Below, piece after piece: positions 8,342 through 17,617 of a DNA stretch of 64,000 nt. A program made the translations under genes and the position numbers. The notes under the pieces are model-generated. The model was given only the letters and a program-made list of their open reading frames with translations. It had not been told where the DNA came from and did not search any database. This stretch comes from Neptunomonas japonica DSM 18939 (lineage in GTDB: Bacteria > Pseudomonadota > Gammaproteobacteria > Pseudomonadales > Balneatricaceae). The DNA lies in NCBI RefSeq assembly GCF_000422765.1, contig NZ_AUGR01000015.1, positions 1-64,000 on the forward strand, read 5' to 3'. Positions within the stretch are counted from its first letter, which is position 1; the number at the start of each line of letters is the position of its first letter.

Positions 8342-9127
8342 ATGATGCTGACAGATAAAAATGCAGTTGTTACAGGCTCTACTTCCGGAATTGGTTTGGC
8401 AATTGCTCGTGGTTTAGCGGAACAAGGTGCTAATGTCGTGATTAATGGTTTAGGCACGCCAGAAGAAAACGAAGGGGTTCGGGCAGCAATCGAAGCTGAT
8501 TTTGGCGTTAAAGTACTTTTTTCACCAGCGAATATGCTAAAGCCTGTAGAAATTGCGGGCATGGTTACGGATGCTGAGAAGGAATTAGGTTCAGTAGATA
8601 TATTGGTAAACAATGCTGGCATTCAATTTGTATCGCCTGTTGAGGAGTTCCCAGAAGCTAAATGGGATGCCATTATTGCTATTAACCTGACCGCTGTTTT
8701 CCATTCTACTAAAGCAGCTATTCCTGGTATGAAGAAGCGAGGTTGGGGGCGTATTATCAATACGGCATCAGCACATGCATTAGTCGCTTCCCCATTTAAA
8801 TCTGCGTATGTTGCCGCTAAACATGGCGTTGCTGGTTTTACTAAAACAACAGCACTGGAGCTGGCTGAGTACGGTACTACTGTAAATGCTATTGCTCCTG
8901 GCTATGTATGGACGCCGCTGGTTGAAAAGCAGGTAGCTGATACAGCCAAAGCACGTGGTATTACGGAAGAGCAAGTGAAGCAGGATGTAATGTTAAAAGC
9001 ACAGCCGACTAAAAAGTTTGTGACAGTTGAAGAAATAGCGGCTGTAGCTGTGTTTTTATGCAGTGATGGTGCTTCGTCTATTACAGGTAGCACGCTACCA
9101 GTTGAAGGCGGCTGGACTGCACAGTAA
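8342..9127 (+). CDS. bdhA: D-3-hydroxybutyrate dehydrogenase
   Basis: This is an NAD-dependent SDR enzyme of 261 residues, interconverting 3-hydroxybutyrate and acetoacetate in polyhydroxybutyrate and ketone-body use in the cytoplasm. The cofactor motif TGSTSGIG is at residues 11-18, NNAG near 91, the catalytic Ser in TASAHA and the YVAAK Tyr/Lys pair. The C-terminal part (PGYVWTPLVEKQ and TGSTLPVEGGW) is typical of the bdhA subfamily. ATG at 8342 or a few bases upstream could start it, and AAGG lies just before. A patatin-like gene follows after 68 bases and is probably co-transcribed. Confidence 0.92.
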   Translation: MMLTDKNAVVTGSTSGIGLAIARGLAEQGANVVINGLGTPEENEGVRAAIEADFGVKVLFSPANMLKPVEIAGMVTDAEKELGSVDILVNNAGIQFVSPVEEFPEAKWDAIIAINLTAVFHSTKAAIPGMKKRGWGRIINTASAHALVASPFKSAYVAAKHGVAGFTKTTALELAEYGTTVNAIAPGYVWTPLVEKQVADTAKARGITEEQVKQDVMLKAQPTKKFVTVEEIAAVAVFLCSDGASSITGSTLPVEGGWTAQ

Positions 9128-9195
9128 TTGCACGACAATCAATGGCTGCTTTTTTACTAAATGAATGAAAACCTCTAACTAGGGAAACAACACTG

Positions 9196-10209
9196 ATGCG
9201 TAAGAAGTCAGTAAATCTTGCACTGCAGGGAGGTGGATCTCATGGCGCATTCACCTGGGGTGTATTAGATCACTTTATGGAAGATGGGCGCGTCAGTGTT
9301 GAAGGTATTTCAGGTACAAGTGCCGGAGCAATGAATGCTGTCGTACTGGCACAAGGCTATATGAACGATGGTGCAGACGGCGCTAGAGAATCGCTAGAGA
9401 CATTTTGGCGAAAAGTTTCTGAAATGGGTAAGTACAGTCCACTTAAGCGGACACCGATGGATGTGCTGACTGGGCGCTGGGATATGGAAAGCTCGCCTGC
9501 ATACCTAATGTATGATTTATTAAGCCGAGTTGCATCACCGTACGACACTAACCCTTTGAATATTAATCCGTTGCGAGAGTTAGTTGAGTCGAGTATCGAT
9601 TTTGAAAAAGTTAGGGCATGTAGTGCTGTTAAACTTTTTATCGCTGCAACTAATGTGCACTCAGGGAAAATAAAAGTTTTTGAGCGTGAAGAGCTTACAC
9701 CTGATATGGTGCTGGCTTCTGCCTGTTTGCCTTTCTTATACCAAGCAGTAGAGATTGATGGTGTTCCGTATTGGGACGGTGGTTATGTGGGTAATCCCCC
9801 GTTATACCCCCTCTTTCAAGGGACTAAGTCACGAGATGTATTAGTTGTTCAGGTCAATCCTATTGAACGAAATGAAACACCGAAAACAGCGCGTGAAATC
9901 CTTAATAGAGTGAATGAGATATCCTTTAATACTTCTTTATTAAGAGAGCTACGTAGTGTTGAGTTTGTACATCGATTATTACATGAGAATAAGCTTGATA
10001 AAGACCATTACGCCGATATCTTAGTACATCGTATCGATGCGACCGAGCAGTTAAATCCACTGTCTGCTTCTAGTAAAATGAATGCTGAGTGGGAGTTCTT
10101 AACTCACCTTCGCGATATTGGTCGTGAATCTGCGAAAGTATTTCTTGATGCGAATTATGATGATCTGGGTGAGCGTTCAACGTTAGACCTTGTGAAGGAA
10201 TTTTCATAA
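9196..10209 (+). CDS. Patatin-like phospholipase
   Basis: This is a 337-residue patatin-family acyl hydrolase. The oxyanion motif GGGSHGAF is at residues 12-19, the nucleophile elbow GTSAG has Ser42, and the catalytic Asp is Asp194 in DGGY. There is no signal peptide, so it should act in the cytoplasm or at the inner membrane. It sits downstream of bdhA and ends at a terminator. In my recollection this pairing recurs in polyhydroxybutyrate-using bacteria, which points to lipid or PHB-granule turnover. Direct PHB depolymerase activity would be a guess. Confidence 0.88.
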   Translation: MRKKSVNLALQGGGSHGAFTWGVLDHFMEDGRVSVEGISGTSAGAMNAVVLAQGYMNDGADGARESLETFWRKVSEMGKYSPLKRTPMDVLTGRWDMESSPAYLMYDLLSRVASPYDTNPLNINPLRELVESSIDFEKVRACSAVKLFIAATNVHSGKIKVFEREELTPDMVLASACLPFLYQAVEIDGVPYWDGGYVGNPPLYPLFQGTKSRDVLVVQVNPIERNETPKTAREILNRVNEISFNTSLLRELRSVEFVHRLLHENKLDKDHYADILVHRIDATEQLNPLSASSKMNAEWEFLTHLRDIGRESAKVFLDANYDDLGERSTLDLVKEFS

Positions 10210-10231
10210 AGCTGTGTATTATTCTGTATTG

Positions 10232-10261
10232 AAAAAAAGGAGCCTAATGGCTCCTTTTTTT
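10232..10261 (+). terminator. Terminator after bdhA-patatin
   Basis: The stem AAAAAAAGGAGCC / GGCTCCTTTTTT has a TAAT loop and ends in a T run. It follows the patatin stop by about 22 bases and may also serve the convergent DJ-1 gene in the other direction. Confidence 0.88.
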
Positions 10262-10285
10262 ATTGGCACAAGGCATGTTTTCTCT

Positions 10286-10963
10286 TTAGCTCAGCTTAGC
10301 GAGTACCGCGTTGGCCACTGCGGCAGAGGAAGCAGGATTTTGACCGGTGATCAATAACCCATCCTCGACAACATAAGGGCTCCAGTCACTGCCTTGGCTA
10401 TAGAGACCACCTTGTTTAGTTAGCTCATCTTCCAGTAAGAATGGCACTATTTCAGTTAAGCCAACGGCAGCTTCTTCAGTGTTGCTAAAGCCGGTGACTT
10501 TTTTCCCTTTGAAGAGAGGTTCGCCTGTTGTGTCTTTGGTGTTAAGTAATACGCTGGGGGCATGGCAGACGGCAGAAATAGGCTTGCCTTGCTTAAAGAA
10601 ACTTTCTATCAGTTTGATAGACGCTGTGTTGTTCGTTAGGTCCCACATTGGGCCATGCCCACCGGGGTAAAAAACAGCATCATAATCATTAGCTAAAACA
10701 TCGGCTAGTTTGATGGTGTTAGCTAACTTAGTCTGTAGTTCACTATCCTGATCGAAACGGCGAGTGGCGTCTGTTTGGAAATCCTCTAACTCACTTTTCG
10801 GGTCGATAGGAGGCTGCCCTCCAGCGGGTGACGCCAGTGTTATATTGGCGTTAGAGTCAGAGAGGGTGTAGTAGGGGGCGGCAAACTCTTCAATCCAAAA
10901 ACCAGTTTTTTCGCCAGTGTCGCCTAGTGTGTCATGTGAAGTGAGTACGAAAAGAATATTCAT
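10286..10963 (-). CDS. DJ-1/PfpI family protein, Hsp31-like
   Basis: This 225-residue protein has the class I glutamine-amidotransferase-like fold. The nucleophile elbow AVCHAP has Cys133 followed by His134, with a partner Glu in WIEEF (residues 25-26) and the FYPGGHGPMWDL segment. This layout fits the Hsp31/YDR533C branch, whose members act as glyoxalase III (methylglyoxal to lactate), deglycase or chaperone. It is the second gene after an NADP-dependent oxidoreductase, 32 bases apart, suggesting a shared role in handling reactive carbonyls. Substrate assignment is inference. Confidence 0.87.
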   Translation of the reverse strand: MNILFVLTSHDTLGDTGEKTGFWIEEFAAPYYTLSDSNANITLASPAGGQPPIDPKSELEDFQTDATRRFDQDSELQTKLANTIKLADVLANDYDAVFYPGGHGPMWDLTNNTASIKLIESFFKQGKPISAVCHAPSVLLNTKDTTGEPLFKGKKVTGFSNTEEAAVGLTEIVPFLLEDELTKQGGLYSQGSDWSPYVVEDGLLITGQNPASSAAVANAVLAKLS

Positions 10964-10995
10964 CGTGTTTGTTCCTATTTACTGTTAATCGAAAA

Positions 10996-12012
10996 CTAAC
11001 TCAGTTTTACAAGCATTTTGCCTATGTTCTTTCCGGTAAATAGGCCGATAAAAGCGTCGGGCGCTTGTTCAACTCCCTCATATACAGTTTCTTTTGCAGT
11101 GACTTTTCCTTGTTGTATCCATTGTGTCATCTGGGTAACAAAGGCTGGATATTCATTCCAGTGATCAAAGATAATGAACCCCTGTATGGTTAACTTTTTG
11201 ATGATTATCTGAGATAAATTTGTTGGACCCGCTTGTGGCGATGTTGCGTTATATTGGTCAATCATTCCGCATACGGCAATTCTGCCGTAATCATTCATGA
11301 GATTAAGAGCCGCTTCTAAATGCTCACCACCAACATTTTCAAAGTAGACATCAATACCCTGCGGACAGGCTTGGGAGATACTTTCTTGTAAGTTTTCCGT
11401 GGTTTTATAATTTACAACAGCGTCGACACCCAATTCAGCCTTTAGGTATTGAGCTTTTTCCTCTGAGCCAACACTACCGACAACAAAACAACCTTTCAGT
11501 TTGGCTATTTGGCAAACGATGGCGCCGACTGCACCTGATGCGGCAGAAACAAATACGGTGTCACCCTCTTTAATACGAGCAATTTTAGTGAGTCCGGTAA
11601 AGGCTGTCATACCAGGCATACCAAGCACGCCTAGAAAGGCTTGGTCTGGTATTTCTGTTTCTGGTAAAGGCTGTAAATCTGCGCCGTCTGTTGTGAAATA
11701 CTCTCGCCATCCGCTCATGTTGGCAACTTTACTGCCCACAGGAAACTGAGGGTTACTGGATTCCATCACTTGCCCAACGGCTCCGCCTGATAAAGTTTCA
11801 TTCAGAGCAAAGGGTTCAATGTAGCTTTTCCGCTCCAGCATGCGACCACGCATGTAGGGATCTACAGACATCCACGAATTTTTAATGAGAACTTCACCGT
11901 CTTTTAAAACGTCGACCGGTGTCGTTACAACGCCGAAGTTTTCCGAGGTTGGAATGCCTGAAGGGCGGCTTACGAGCTGTATTTCACGGTTTACTTCGAT
12001 ATACATGTTCAT
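10996..12012 (-). CDS. NADP-dependent medium-chain oxidoreductase (CurA/YncB-like)
   Basis: This is a zinc-independent medium-chain dehydrogenase/reductase of about 338 residues that reduces enones or other reactive alkenals using NADPH. Visible are the NADP-binding VSAASGAVGAIVCQIAKLKG, the GIDVYFENVGG segment and a C-terminal QAPDAFIGLFTGKNIGKMLV typical of the YncB/leukotriene-B4-dehydrogenase group. The frame is open further upstream to 12099, but the extra 29 residues are not family-like, and AAGG sits just ahead of ATGAACATG at 12012. A LysR regulator gene is divergent, and a DJ-1 gene follows 32 bases downstream. Confidence 0.88.
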   Translation of the reverse strand: MNMYIEVNREIQLVSRPSGIPTSENFGVVTTPVDVLKDGEVLIKNSWMSVDPYMRGRMLERKSYIEPFALNETLSGGAVGQVMESSNPQFPVGSKVANMSGWREYFTTDGADLQPLPETEIPDQAFLGVLGMPGMTAFTGLTKIARIKEGDTVFVSAASGAVGAIVCQIAKLKGCFVVGSVGSEEKAQYLKAELGVDAVVNYKTTENLQESISQACPQGIDVYFENVGGEHLEAALNLMNDYGRIAVCGMIDQYNATSPQAGPTNLSQIIIKKLTIQGFIIFDHWNEYPAFVTQMTQWIQQGKVTAKETVYEGVEQAPDAFIGLFTGKNIGKMLVKLS

Positions 12013-12097
12013 ACCTTGAAAAGAGTAGATGTCAGAGAATATGGCTACTCTAATCTTGAATGTGATATGCATCCAATGCATTATAAAAATATCCAAC
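12013..12097. promoter_or_regulatory. Divergent control region, oxidoreductase / LysR
   Basis: About 85 bases separate the probable starts of the oxidoreductase and the LysR gene. It contains two ATGCAT copies separated by CCA (12067-12081), a symmetric element of the kind LysR proteins bind. A regulator controlling its divergent neighbour is common for the family. The specific site is inferred. Confidence 0.4.
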
Positions 12098-13063
12098 ATG
12101 ATTATTGGTAATGTGATTGTGAATATATCCCGAGTGTCTAGTGCTGATCTTAATTTATTGCCGGTTTTTCATGTGTTGTTAGAAGAGCGCAGTGTTACGC
12201 GTGCGGCAGGTCGCTTGAACCTGACGCAATCGGCGATTAGCCGTAACCTTGCACGGCTAAGAGAACTGTTTAATGACCCTCTGTTTACTCGCACACCTAA
12301 AGGTTTGGCGCCTACGCCGCGAGCAGAAGCCCTAGCGTTACAATTACATCATTCGCTACAAGATATAAGTTTACTGATAGAGTCGCCACAGTTTTCCCCA
12401 GCGCAGGCGAAGAGCGATTTCCGGTTAGCTACTACCGATTATGGGACTCAGGTGTTACTTCCCTCAGTGGTAAACCGGCTGAGAAGTGAAGCACCCGGAG
12501 TGAATTTAGAGATTGTTCCATGGCAAGAAAGCTTATTGAACCAACTTGATCAAGACAATATTGACTTGGCTGTTTGTACTGTGAATGATGCTCCCGCTGC
12601 GTTACATGGACGTGGTGTTGGCGATGATCAATTTGTATGTGTTGTGAGCACAAGGCATCCTTTGGCAGACGTTGGACTGAGTCTTGAAAGTTATGCACAG
12701 CAACCGCATGCGTTAATTACTATGGGTGGTGCCCGTAAAGGCGCTATAGACTACTTACTTGAAGAGAAAGGCCTCACGCGGCGTATTGCATTGAGAGTGC
12801 CGCATTTTGTCGCTGCTCTGGCGCTGGTGGCTCAAAGTGACTTGGTATTAACTGTTCCTTTTGGCTTAGCGCAAAGCTGCGCTAAGCATTACCAATTGAA
12901 AATTATCCCTTTTCCTATGCAACAAAATGGTTTTACCTATTCTGTTGTTTGGCATGAGCGGTATATGAAAGACGCAGGACATATGTGGTTACGTCAGCTA
13001 GTGTTTGAGGAGTTAACCAATACTCTTAAAGTATTAAAGGCTGATTTTTCCGTTAACATTTAA
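12098..13063 (+). CDS. LysR-family transcriptional regulator
   Basis: This is a LysR-type regulator with an N-terminal winged HTH (LLPVFHVLLEERSVTRAAGR, then LTQSAISRNLARLRELF, then DPLFTRTPKGLAPT) and a C-terminal periplasmic-binding-like effector domain (from about FRLATTDYGTQVLLPSVV). It probably controls the divergent oxidoreductase/DJ-1 pair. The start is uncertain: the frame is open from 12029, but family members begin shortly before DLNLLPVF. ATG 12098, GTG 12113 and GTG 12119 are all possible and none has a strong ribosome site. The effector is unknown. Confidence 0.85.
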   Translation: MIIGNVIVNISRVSSADLNLLPVFHVLLEERSVTRAAGRLNLTQSAISRNLARLRELFNDPLFTRTPKGLAPTPRAEALALQLHHSLQDISLLIESPQFSPAQAKSDFRLATTDYGTQVLLPSVVNRLRSEAPGVNLEIVPWQESLLNQLDQDNIDLAVCTVNDAPAALHGRGVGDDQFVCVVSTRHPLADVGLSLESYAQQPHALITMGGARKGAIDYLLEEKGLTRRIALRVPHFVAALALVAQSDLVLTVPFGLAQSCAKHYQLKIIPFPMQQNGFTYSVVWHERYMKDAGHMWLRQLVFEELTNTLKVLKADFSVNI

Positions 13064-13080
13064 CGGTTTACTATCAATGC

Positions 13081-15576
13081 TTATACATGAGGCTGTGCGT
13101 TATCAGTTCTTTTTATGGGATCCTGCTCACTTACAAAGCGTTGCATTAATGTATTTAACCCGTTGGCCTGATCATGCATGGAGCTTGCGGCGGCAGAAAT
13201 CTCTTCGACTAAGGCTGCGTTTTGTTGAGTGATATCATCGATTGACATGATGGAGCGGTTGATTGGAGTAATGCCTTCGGCTTGTTCTTGGCTGGCTTCG
13301 CTGATTTGCAAAGTCAGTAATGTGACTTCTTCTATACTGTTAGTAATGTCTTCAAGCGCATCTGAGGATAATTGAACTTGCTCGGTGCCTTCTTTAATCT
13401 TCTCTGTAGTATCTTTTATCAGTTCTTTAATATCGCGTGCCGCTTTAGCTGATTTTTGAGATAAATCGCGAACCTCATTAGCAACCACTGCAAATCCTCG
13501 TCCTTGCTCTCCTGCACGTGCAGCTTCTACGGCAGCATTTAGTGCTAGTAAATTAGTTTGAAACGCAATGCTATCGATCAGGCCAGTGATTTCTGCAATA
13601 TGTTTGCTCGATGCTTGAATAGCAGACATCGCATCGATGGCACCGGTCATAACTTGAGCACCATGCGCAGTAATCTCTTTGGCTTGGCTTACTACCTTGG
13701 TTGCTTGTGCTGCATTGTTTGCATTGGTCTGAATGGTTGTGCTGATCTGTTCTATACGAATACTGGTTTTTTCTATTGAAATGGCTTGCTCTTGAGTGCG
13801 TTCTGATAAGTCATTATTGCCCAAAGATATTTCTTGAGTGGCGCTGGAAACATCTCGGGCAGAAATGCGGACTTCATTGACTAATTTTGAAATAGAATGC
13901 TGACCATGATTAATGGCCTGCTTTAGGTCATTGAATTGCCCTTTGTAATGTCCATCAATACGCGCAACTAAATTTCCTTGCGATTGTAGTTCTGCAACAA
14001 GTAATGCTTCTGATGTTGCTGTTTTTACAGCATCTAATGAATCATTGATATTATCTTTGAGAATATGTAGTTGTCCTGGTAAGTCGCTTTCGATACGTAG
14101 ATCAAATTCACCTTTGGCCATTGCTTCCATTATGTCGTTAACTTCCCTAATTGCGTTCCCTATATCGAACATAGCACATTGGGTAATATCAACAATTTGT
14201 TGATAGTCTCCGGGAAGTTCTGTTTTTATCTCTGCGTTAAAATTTCCTGCTGATAAGCTTTCCATGAGCTGTTTAAGTGCAGCAATGCTTGCTTGGGTTT
14301 GTTCGGCGCTGTCGTTGATTGCTTGCTTCAAGTCGTTAAGATCACCTCTTAAGGTACGTGTGACGCGCACAGTGAAGTCGCCAGCCGCCATTTTCCTCAT
14401 CATCAGTTTAGTGTCAGCTAGTGCATTCTGAGTGCCTTGGAGTAATTGATTGACCGCTTTACTGGCTTGTCCAATCTCATCTTCGCTTGATACGTGCAAA
14501 CGTGCTGAAAAGTCACCGCTTTCTTCAACTTGACGTATGGTATGTGCTAACCCAGAGATGGGTTTCGTTATCTTTTGTGAAATTCGCAGAGCAGCAAAAA
14601 TAATGGTTAAGATTCCGAAGAAACCAATAAGAAACACCCAAAGCTTTAAGGTGGATACTGCGGAAAATGCTTCGGCTTCATCAATCTCGACTAATAGTCC
14701 CCAGCGTTTACCCCCAACATTAATTGGAGAGTAAGAAGAGAGTACAGGGTTGCCGTTGTAATCAATTATTAATTGGCTGCCTGTTTCTCCGGCGATGGCG
14801 GCTTTAGCGGCAGCTGTTGTTATGCTTCCTTTTGAAGGGTTGGCAAAAGATGCTGCAACTGAGTGGTTTATTGGATCGAGAAAAGAGTCAGAACGCATTA
14901 GGAAGTCAGAGCCGATAAGGTATGACTCACCGCTTTTTCCCATACCTTCGCGTATTCCCATAATATCGTTAATTGGGTCGATAGGTATTTCTAGTACCAC
15001 GACTAAAGCGAGTGCTCCTTGTGCGTCATAAACTGGGGCTCCAATAAATCTCTCAGGTGCTCCAGAGCTTGCCTCGTAAAGTGCGAAATCTACTTCTGAG
15101 TAACGCCCGGTTTGCATTATGGTTCGAAATAGGTCCCCTAAATGTGATTCACGATAAGGTCCTTTCATTAAATTGGTTTGATAATCTGATTTTTTTGCCG
15201 CTGTATAAGAAATCAGCCCGCTAGGCTCAATTAAAAGTAAGTCGTCGTAGTCATGATTCCCTAGATAGGTAGAGAATAAGTTTTTACCCGCAAAATTTTG
15301 CTCTGTTATTGCCCGTTGAAGCGTACCTGTATTCAGAAGAGTACTAAGTATTGATGCAAGGCTTATAGCATCTCGGCGGCTGGTTGCCATGAAATTCTCT
15401 ATTTGATGAGCTTTGATACTACGAACAGCGTCGAGCTGTTGGTAGCTTTGTTTTGATAGAGAGTCACTTGCCTTATAAATGGAGACAATGGCTAGTATTG
15501 CGAACGGCACTATACCAATTAATAAAAAGCTGAGGAGTAGCTTTGTGTTTATGTTCGAGTTGTTAAAAGATTTCAC
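13081..15576 (-). CDS. Methyl-accepting chemotaxis protein with Cache sensor and poly-HAMP
   Basis: This is a large transmembrane chemoreceptor. From GTG 15576 it has a first transmembrane helix ([19 protein letters not shown]), a long periplasmic dCache-like sensor with [14 protein letters not shown], a second helix ([16 protein letters not shown]) and a first HAMP. Three to four further HAMP-like repeats follow, marked by MAAGDF, LSAGNF, MAKGEF and SQGNL, then a full signalling tip with [20 protein letters not shown]. There is no C-terminal CheR-binding pentapeptide. GTG 15576 is preferred because GGAG lies six bases upstream; the TTG at 15588 overlaps that ribosome site. It feeds CheA/CheW. 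The ligand is unknown. Confidence 0.92.
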   Translation of the reverse strand: MKSFNNSNINTKLLLSFLLIGIVPFAILAIVSIYKASDSLSKQSYQQLDAVRSIKAHQIENFMATSRRDAISLASILSTLLNTGTLQRAITEQNFAGKNLFSTYLGNHDYDDLLLIEPSGLISYTAAKKSDYQTNLMKGPYRESHLGDLFRTIMQTGRYSEVDFALYEASSGAPERFIGAPVYDAQGALALVVVLEIPIDPINDIMGIREGMGKSGESYLIGSDFLMRSDSFLDPINHSVAASFANPSKGSITTAAAKAAIAGETGSQLIIDYNGNPVLSSYSPINVGGKRWGLLVEIDEAEAFSAVSTLKLWVFLIGFFGILTIIFAALRISQKITKPISGLAHTIRQVEESGDFSARLHVSSEDEIGQASKAVNQLLQGTQNALADTKLMMRKMAAGDFTVRVTRTLRGDLNDLKQAINDSAEQTQASIAALKQLMESLSAGNFNAEIKTELPGDYQQIVDITQCAMFDIGNAIREVNDIMEAMAKGEFDLRIESDLPGQLHILKDNINDSLDAVKTATSEALLVAELQSQGNLVARIDGHYKGQFNDLKQAINHGQHSISKLVNEVRISARDVSSATQEISLGNNDLSERTQEQAISIEKTSIRIEQISTTIQTNANNAAQATKVVSQAKEITAHGAQVMTGAIDAMSAIQASSKHIAEITGLIDSIAFQTNLLALNAAVEAARAGEQGRGFAVVANEVRDLSQKSAKAARDIKELIKDTTEKIKEGTEQVQLSSDALEDITNSIEEVTLLTLQISEASQEQAEGITPINRSIMSIDDITQQNAALVEEISAAASSMHDQANGLNTLMQRFVSEQDPIKRTDNAQPHV

Positions 15577-15881
15577 ACAAATCTCCAAGTAAGCTTAGCA
15601 AACAGAGTTGTTATTTTTGTATTGAACTCAGTATAGAAGAAAAAAATATAACCATAGCTACTAGTTATAGCCTATGGCGTTGATTGAAAGTGGGTAAGGC
15701 CGGATTTATATCGGCATTATTATGATTTTGAAGAAAATATTTAGCATAAATAGATAGAAAACCTTGTGTTCAGGCATGACAAGCTCGTGATGTAAACTAT
15801 GCTTATGGTTCCTAATATATGAATTTTTATTTTCTAGATTAGTTCTTTATTTGCTTAGCAATCATGATGTAGGAGAAGCGC
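15577..15881. other. Intergenic region, divergent promoters
   Basis: About 300 AT-rich bases lie between the chemoreceptor and the barrel gene, which are transcribed in opposite directions. Promoters for both should lie here. I see no RNA gene, repeat or convincing operator. AGGAG at 15871-15875 is the ribosome site of the next gene. Confidence 0.4.
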
Positions 15882-16940
15882 TTGAGCTGTTTGTCATTTA
15901 AGACACTACACTATTTAGTTCACTGGACAATAACCATGTTTGTGATGGCTCATGCTCCTGTGTTTGCTGGCGCTGCTGATGTAGATAATCAAGCTAACCA
16001 GCAACACACTGCCTTTCATTGGTTGGATAATAGTCGCTGGGCGTTGGATCTTTCTACCCGCTTTACTCAGGACACTAATGCAGATCATTTATCGAGCCAG
16101 CATGTTATAGGCGTTGATTTTCATAAGGTTTTCACAGGAAAAAATGGAGATATTGCTACTTTAGTTTTTCAGCCTTACTGGATGCGTTTAAATGCGGTTA
16201 AAAAACCTGCGTATTTTTTTGATGATGGTGATGATTCAGAAATTACTTGGCGTATAGCGAATATCAATTTTACAGGGCTAACCCGTAATGCATTAAATTT
16301 TCGTATTGGACACTTTGAAGTGCCATTTGGATTGGAACAAAACATAGATACTAATGGTACGTTGAGGCAATACACATTCAGCGATAGAGGAATTAAGGCT
16401 GACTGGGGTGTTTCTGTAAATGGTATTTTAGCACAATTGGATTATGAAGTTGCGCTTACGCGAGGTTCAGGGAACAACATATCGGATCGTGATAACCCTT
16501 ATGTGTTCGCAGGTCGCATAGGAACTCCGTCAAGAGGAAATACCGTGGTGGGTTTGTCATGGTTTGATGGGGAAGTACTTACTGCTCCGGGAACGGTCGC
16601 ACGTAAACGTATTGGTATTGATATTGTTCATTATTATCGCCAATGGGAGATATTAGCTGAGTTGTCAGGCGGCGAGAACAGTGGCTTAGGTCAGGGGAAT
16701 GCTTTATTAGAGCTGTCGTGGCGTAATCCTATGGAGTCACTGCATACTTATTTGCAGCTAAGGCATATGAAGCAGGAGCATGCTAGTACTTGGCAAGACC
16801 ATAGTAGCGTATCATTAGGCGTTCAGTGGAAAGTTAATCGATTTGTTGATGCCAGCACTGAATGGTTTAATGAGTTGGATACCGTTGCAGGTCAACAGAC
16901 GGCATCGAAGCTCGTTGCTCAGTTACGCGTGAGGATATAA
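15882..16940 (+). CDS. Predicted outer-membrane beta-barrel (porin-like)
   Basis: This 352-residue exported protein has an N-terminal signal segment (about residues 10-28, cleavage near VFAGA) followed by alternating strands rich in aromatic residues, such as FRIGHFEVPFGLEQN and DYEVALTRGSG. It ends in an alternating LRVRI strand. FRIGHFEVPFG recalls phosphate-selective-porin-like families, but identity is not certain. The start is TTG, supported by AGGAG six bases upstream. The next gene begins two bases after its stop, so it leads a three-gene operon with a small exported protein and a GGDEF-EAL enzyme. Confidence 0.7.
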   Translation: MSCLSFKTLHYLVHWTITMFVMAHAPVFAGAADVDNQANQQHTAFHWLDNSRWALDLSTRFTQDTNADHLSSQHVIGVDFHKVFTGKNGDIATLVFQPYWMRLNAVKKPAYFFDDGDDSEITWRIANINFTGLTRNALNFRIGHFEVPFGLEQNIDTNGTLRQYTFSDRGIKADWGVSVNGILAQLDYEVALTRGSGNNISDRDNPYVFAGRIGTPSRGNTVVGLSWFDGEVLTAPGTVARKRIGIDIVHYYRQWEILAELSGGENSGLGQGNALLELSWRNPMESLHTYLQLRHMKQEHASTWQDHSSVSLGVQWKVNRFVDASTEWFNELDTVAGQQTASKLVAQLRVRI

Positions 16941-16942
16941 GT

Positions 16943-17578
16943 GTGAGCAGTGTTGAGAGTCGTTTCTTACAATTAAATAATGCAAAAGTGCTAACCGCGA
17001 TAGTAGCTATTTTGGTGAGTTTTGCGATCCCAGTATCTGCTGCCTTTTGTTCATTAAGAGATCCTATTTTTGCTATTCATAGCCTTTATCCTGAAGCAAC
17101 AAAGCATCGTTCGATCATTCGGCCTATAGATCAACAAATGCGACGTGAAGTGGCTAAACGCTTACCGTTTACTATTCACCATAATGAGATAGGTAAGCAC
17201 ACCTTATATCAAGTGTTGAACGGTATTGACTCTATAGGGTTTGTGCAAGCGCGTTCAGAACTGTCGGAATGGGGACTTGTTGAAATTGCTTGGGCTATTA
17301 GCCCTGATATGAAAATTGAAGGGTTAGCTTTTCAACGTTGCCGTAGTTTTGAGTGTAACGATACTTTGAAAAATGAAGTAGAAGCCGTCATCCAAGGAAA
17401 ATCTTTCGCTGAGCTACTATTACTAGTCAGCGCTGATGGTCAGGAGTTAAGTGAACAAGCCAAAAGCGCTTTATCAAAGAGCTCAGCCATGCATTTACTA
17501 ATTTTAAGCTCTGCTTTGAAGACGCTTGCAATCACTGAGCTTGCATGGGGAGATGTCATTTCTGCACAGTCACAATAG
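16943..17578 (+). CDS. Exported protein of unknown function, FMN-bind-like in outline
   Basis: This 211-residue protein has a hydrophobic N-terminal segment (about 17-35, signal peptide or anchor). The middle part, with HTLYQVLNGIDSIGFVQA and a later strand about what is accumulated or transferred, faintly recalls the FMN_bind domain of periplasmic electron-transfer proteins. The usual SGAT flavinylation motif is absent, so function is open. A CRSFEC pair of cysteines could form a disulfide. The start is GTG, two bases after the barrel gene stop. A GGDEF-EAL gene follows after 39 bases. Confidence 0.55.
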   Translation: MSSVESRFLQLNNAKVLTAIVAILVSFAIPVSAAFCSLRDPIFAIHSLYPEATKHRSIIRPIDQQMRREVAKRLPFTIHHNEIGKHTLYQVLNGIDSIGFVQARSELSEWGLVEIAWAISPDMKIEGLAFQRCRSFECNDTLKNEVEAVIQGKSFAELLLLVSADGQELSEQAKSALSKSSAMHLLILSSALKTLAITELAWGDVISAQSQ

Positions 17579-17617
17579 CATTATTGCAAAAGCTGTAATG
17601 ATGAGAGGGCAGCCACA

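Noticed and set aside
12013-12099. N-terminal extension of the oxidoreductase
   Set aside because: The added residues are not family-like and would fill the whole divergent promoter region.
13558-13779. Frames antisense to the chemoreceptor and many similar frames opposite other genes
   Set aside because: They are shadows of the coding strand without starts, domains or ribosome sites.
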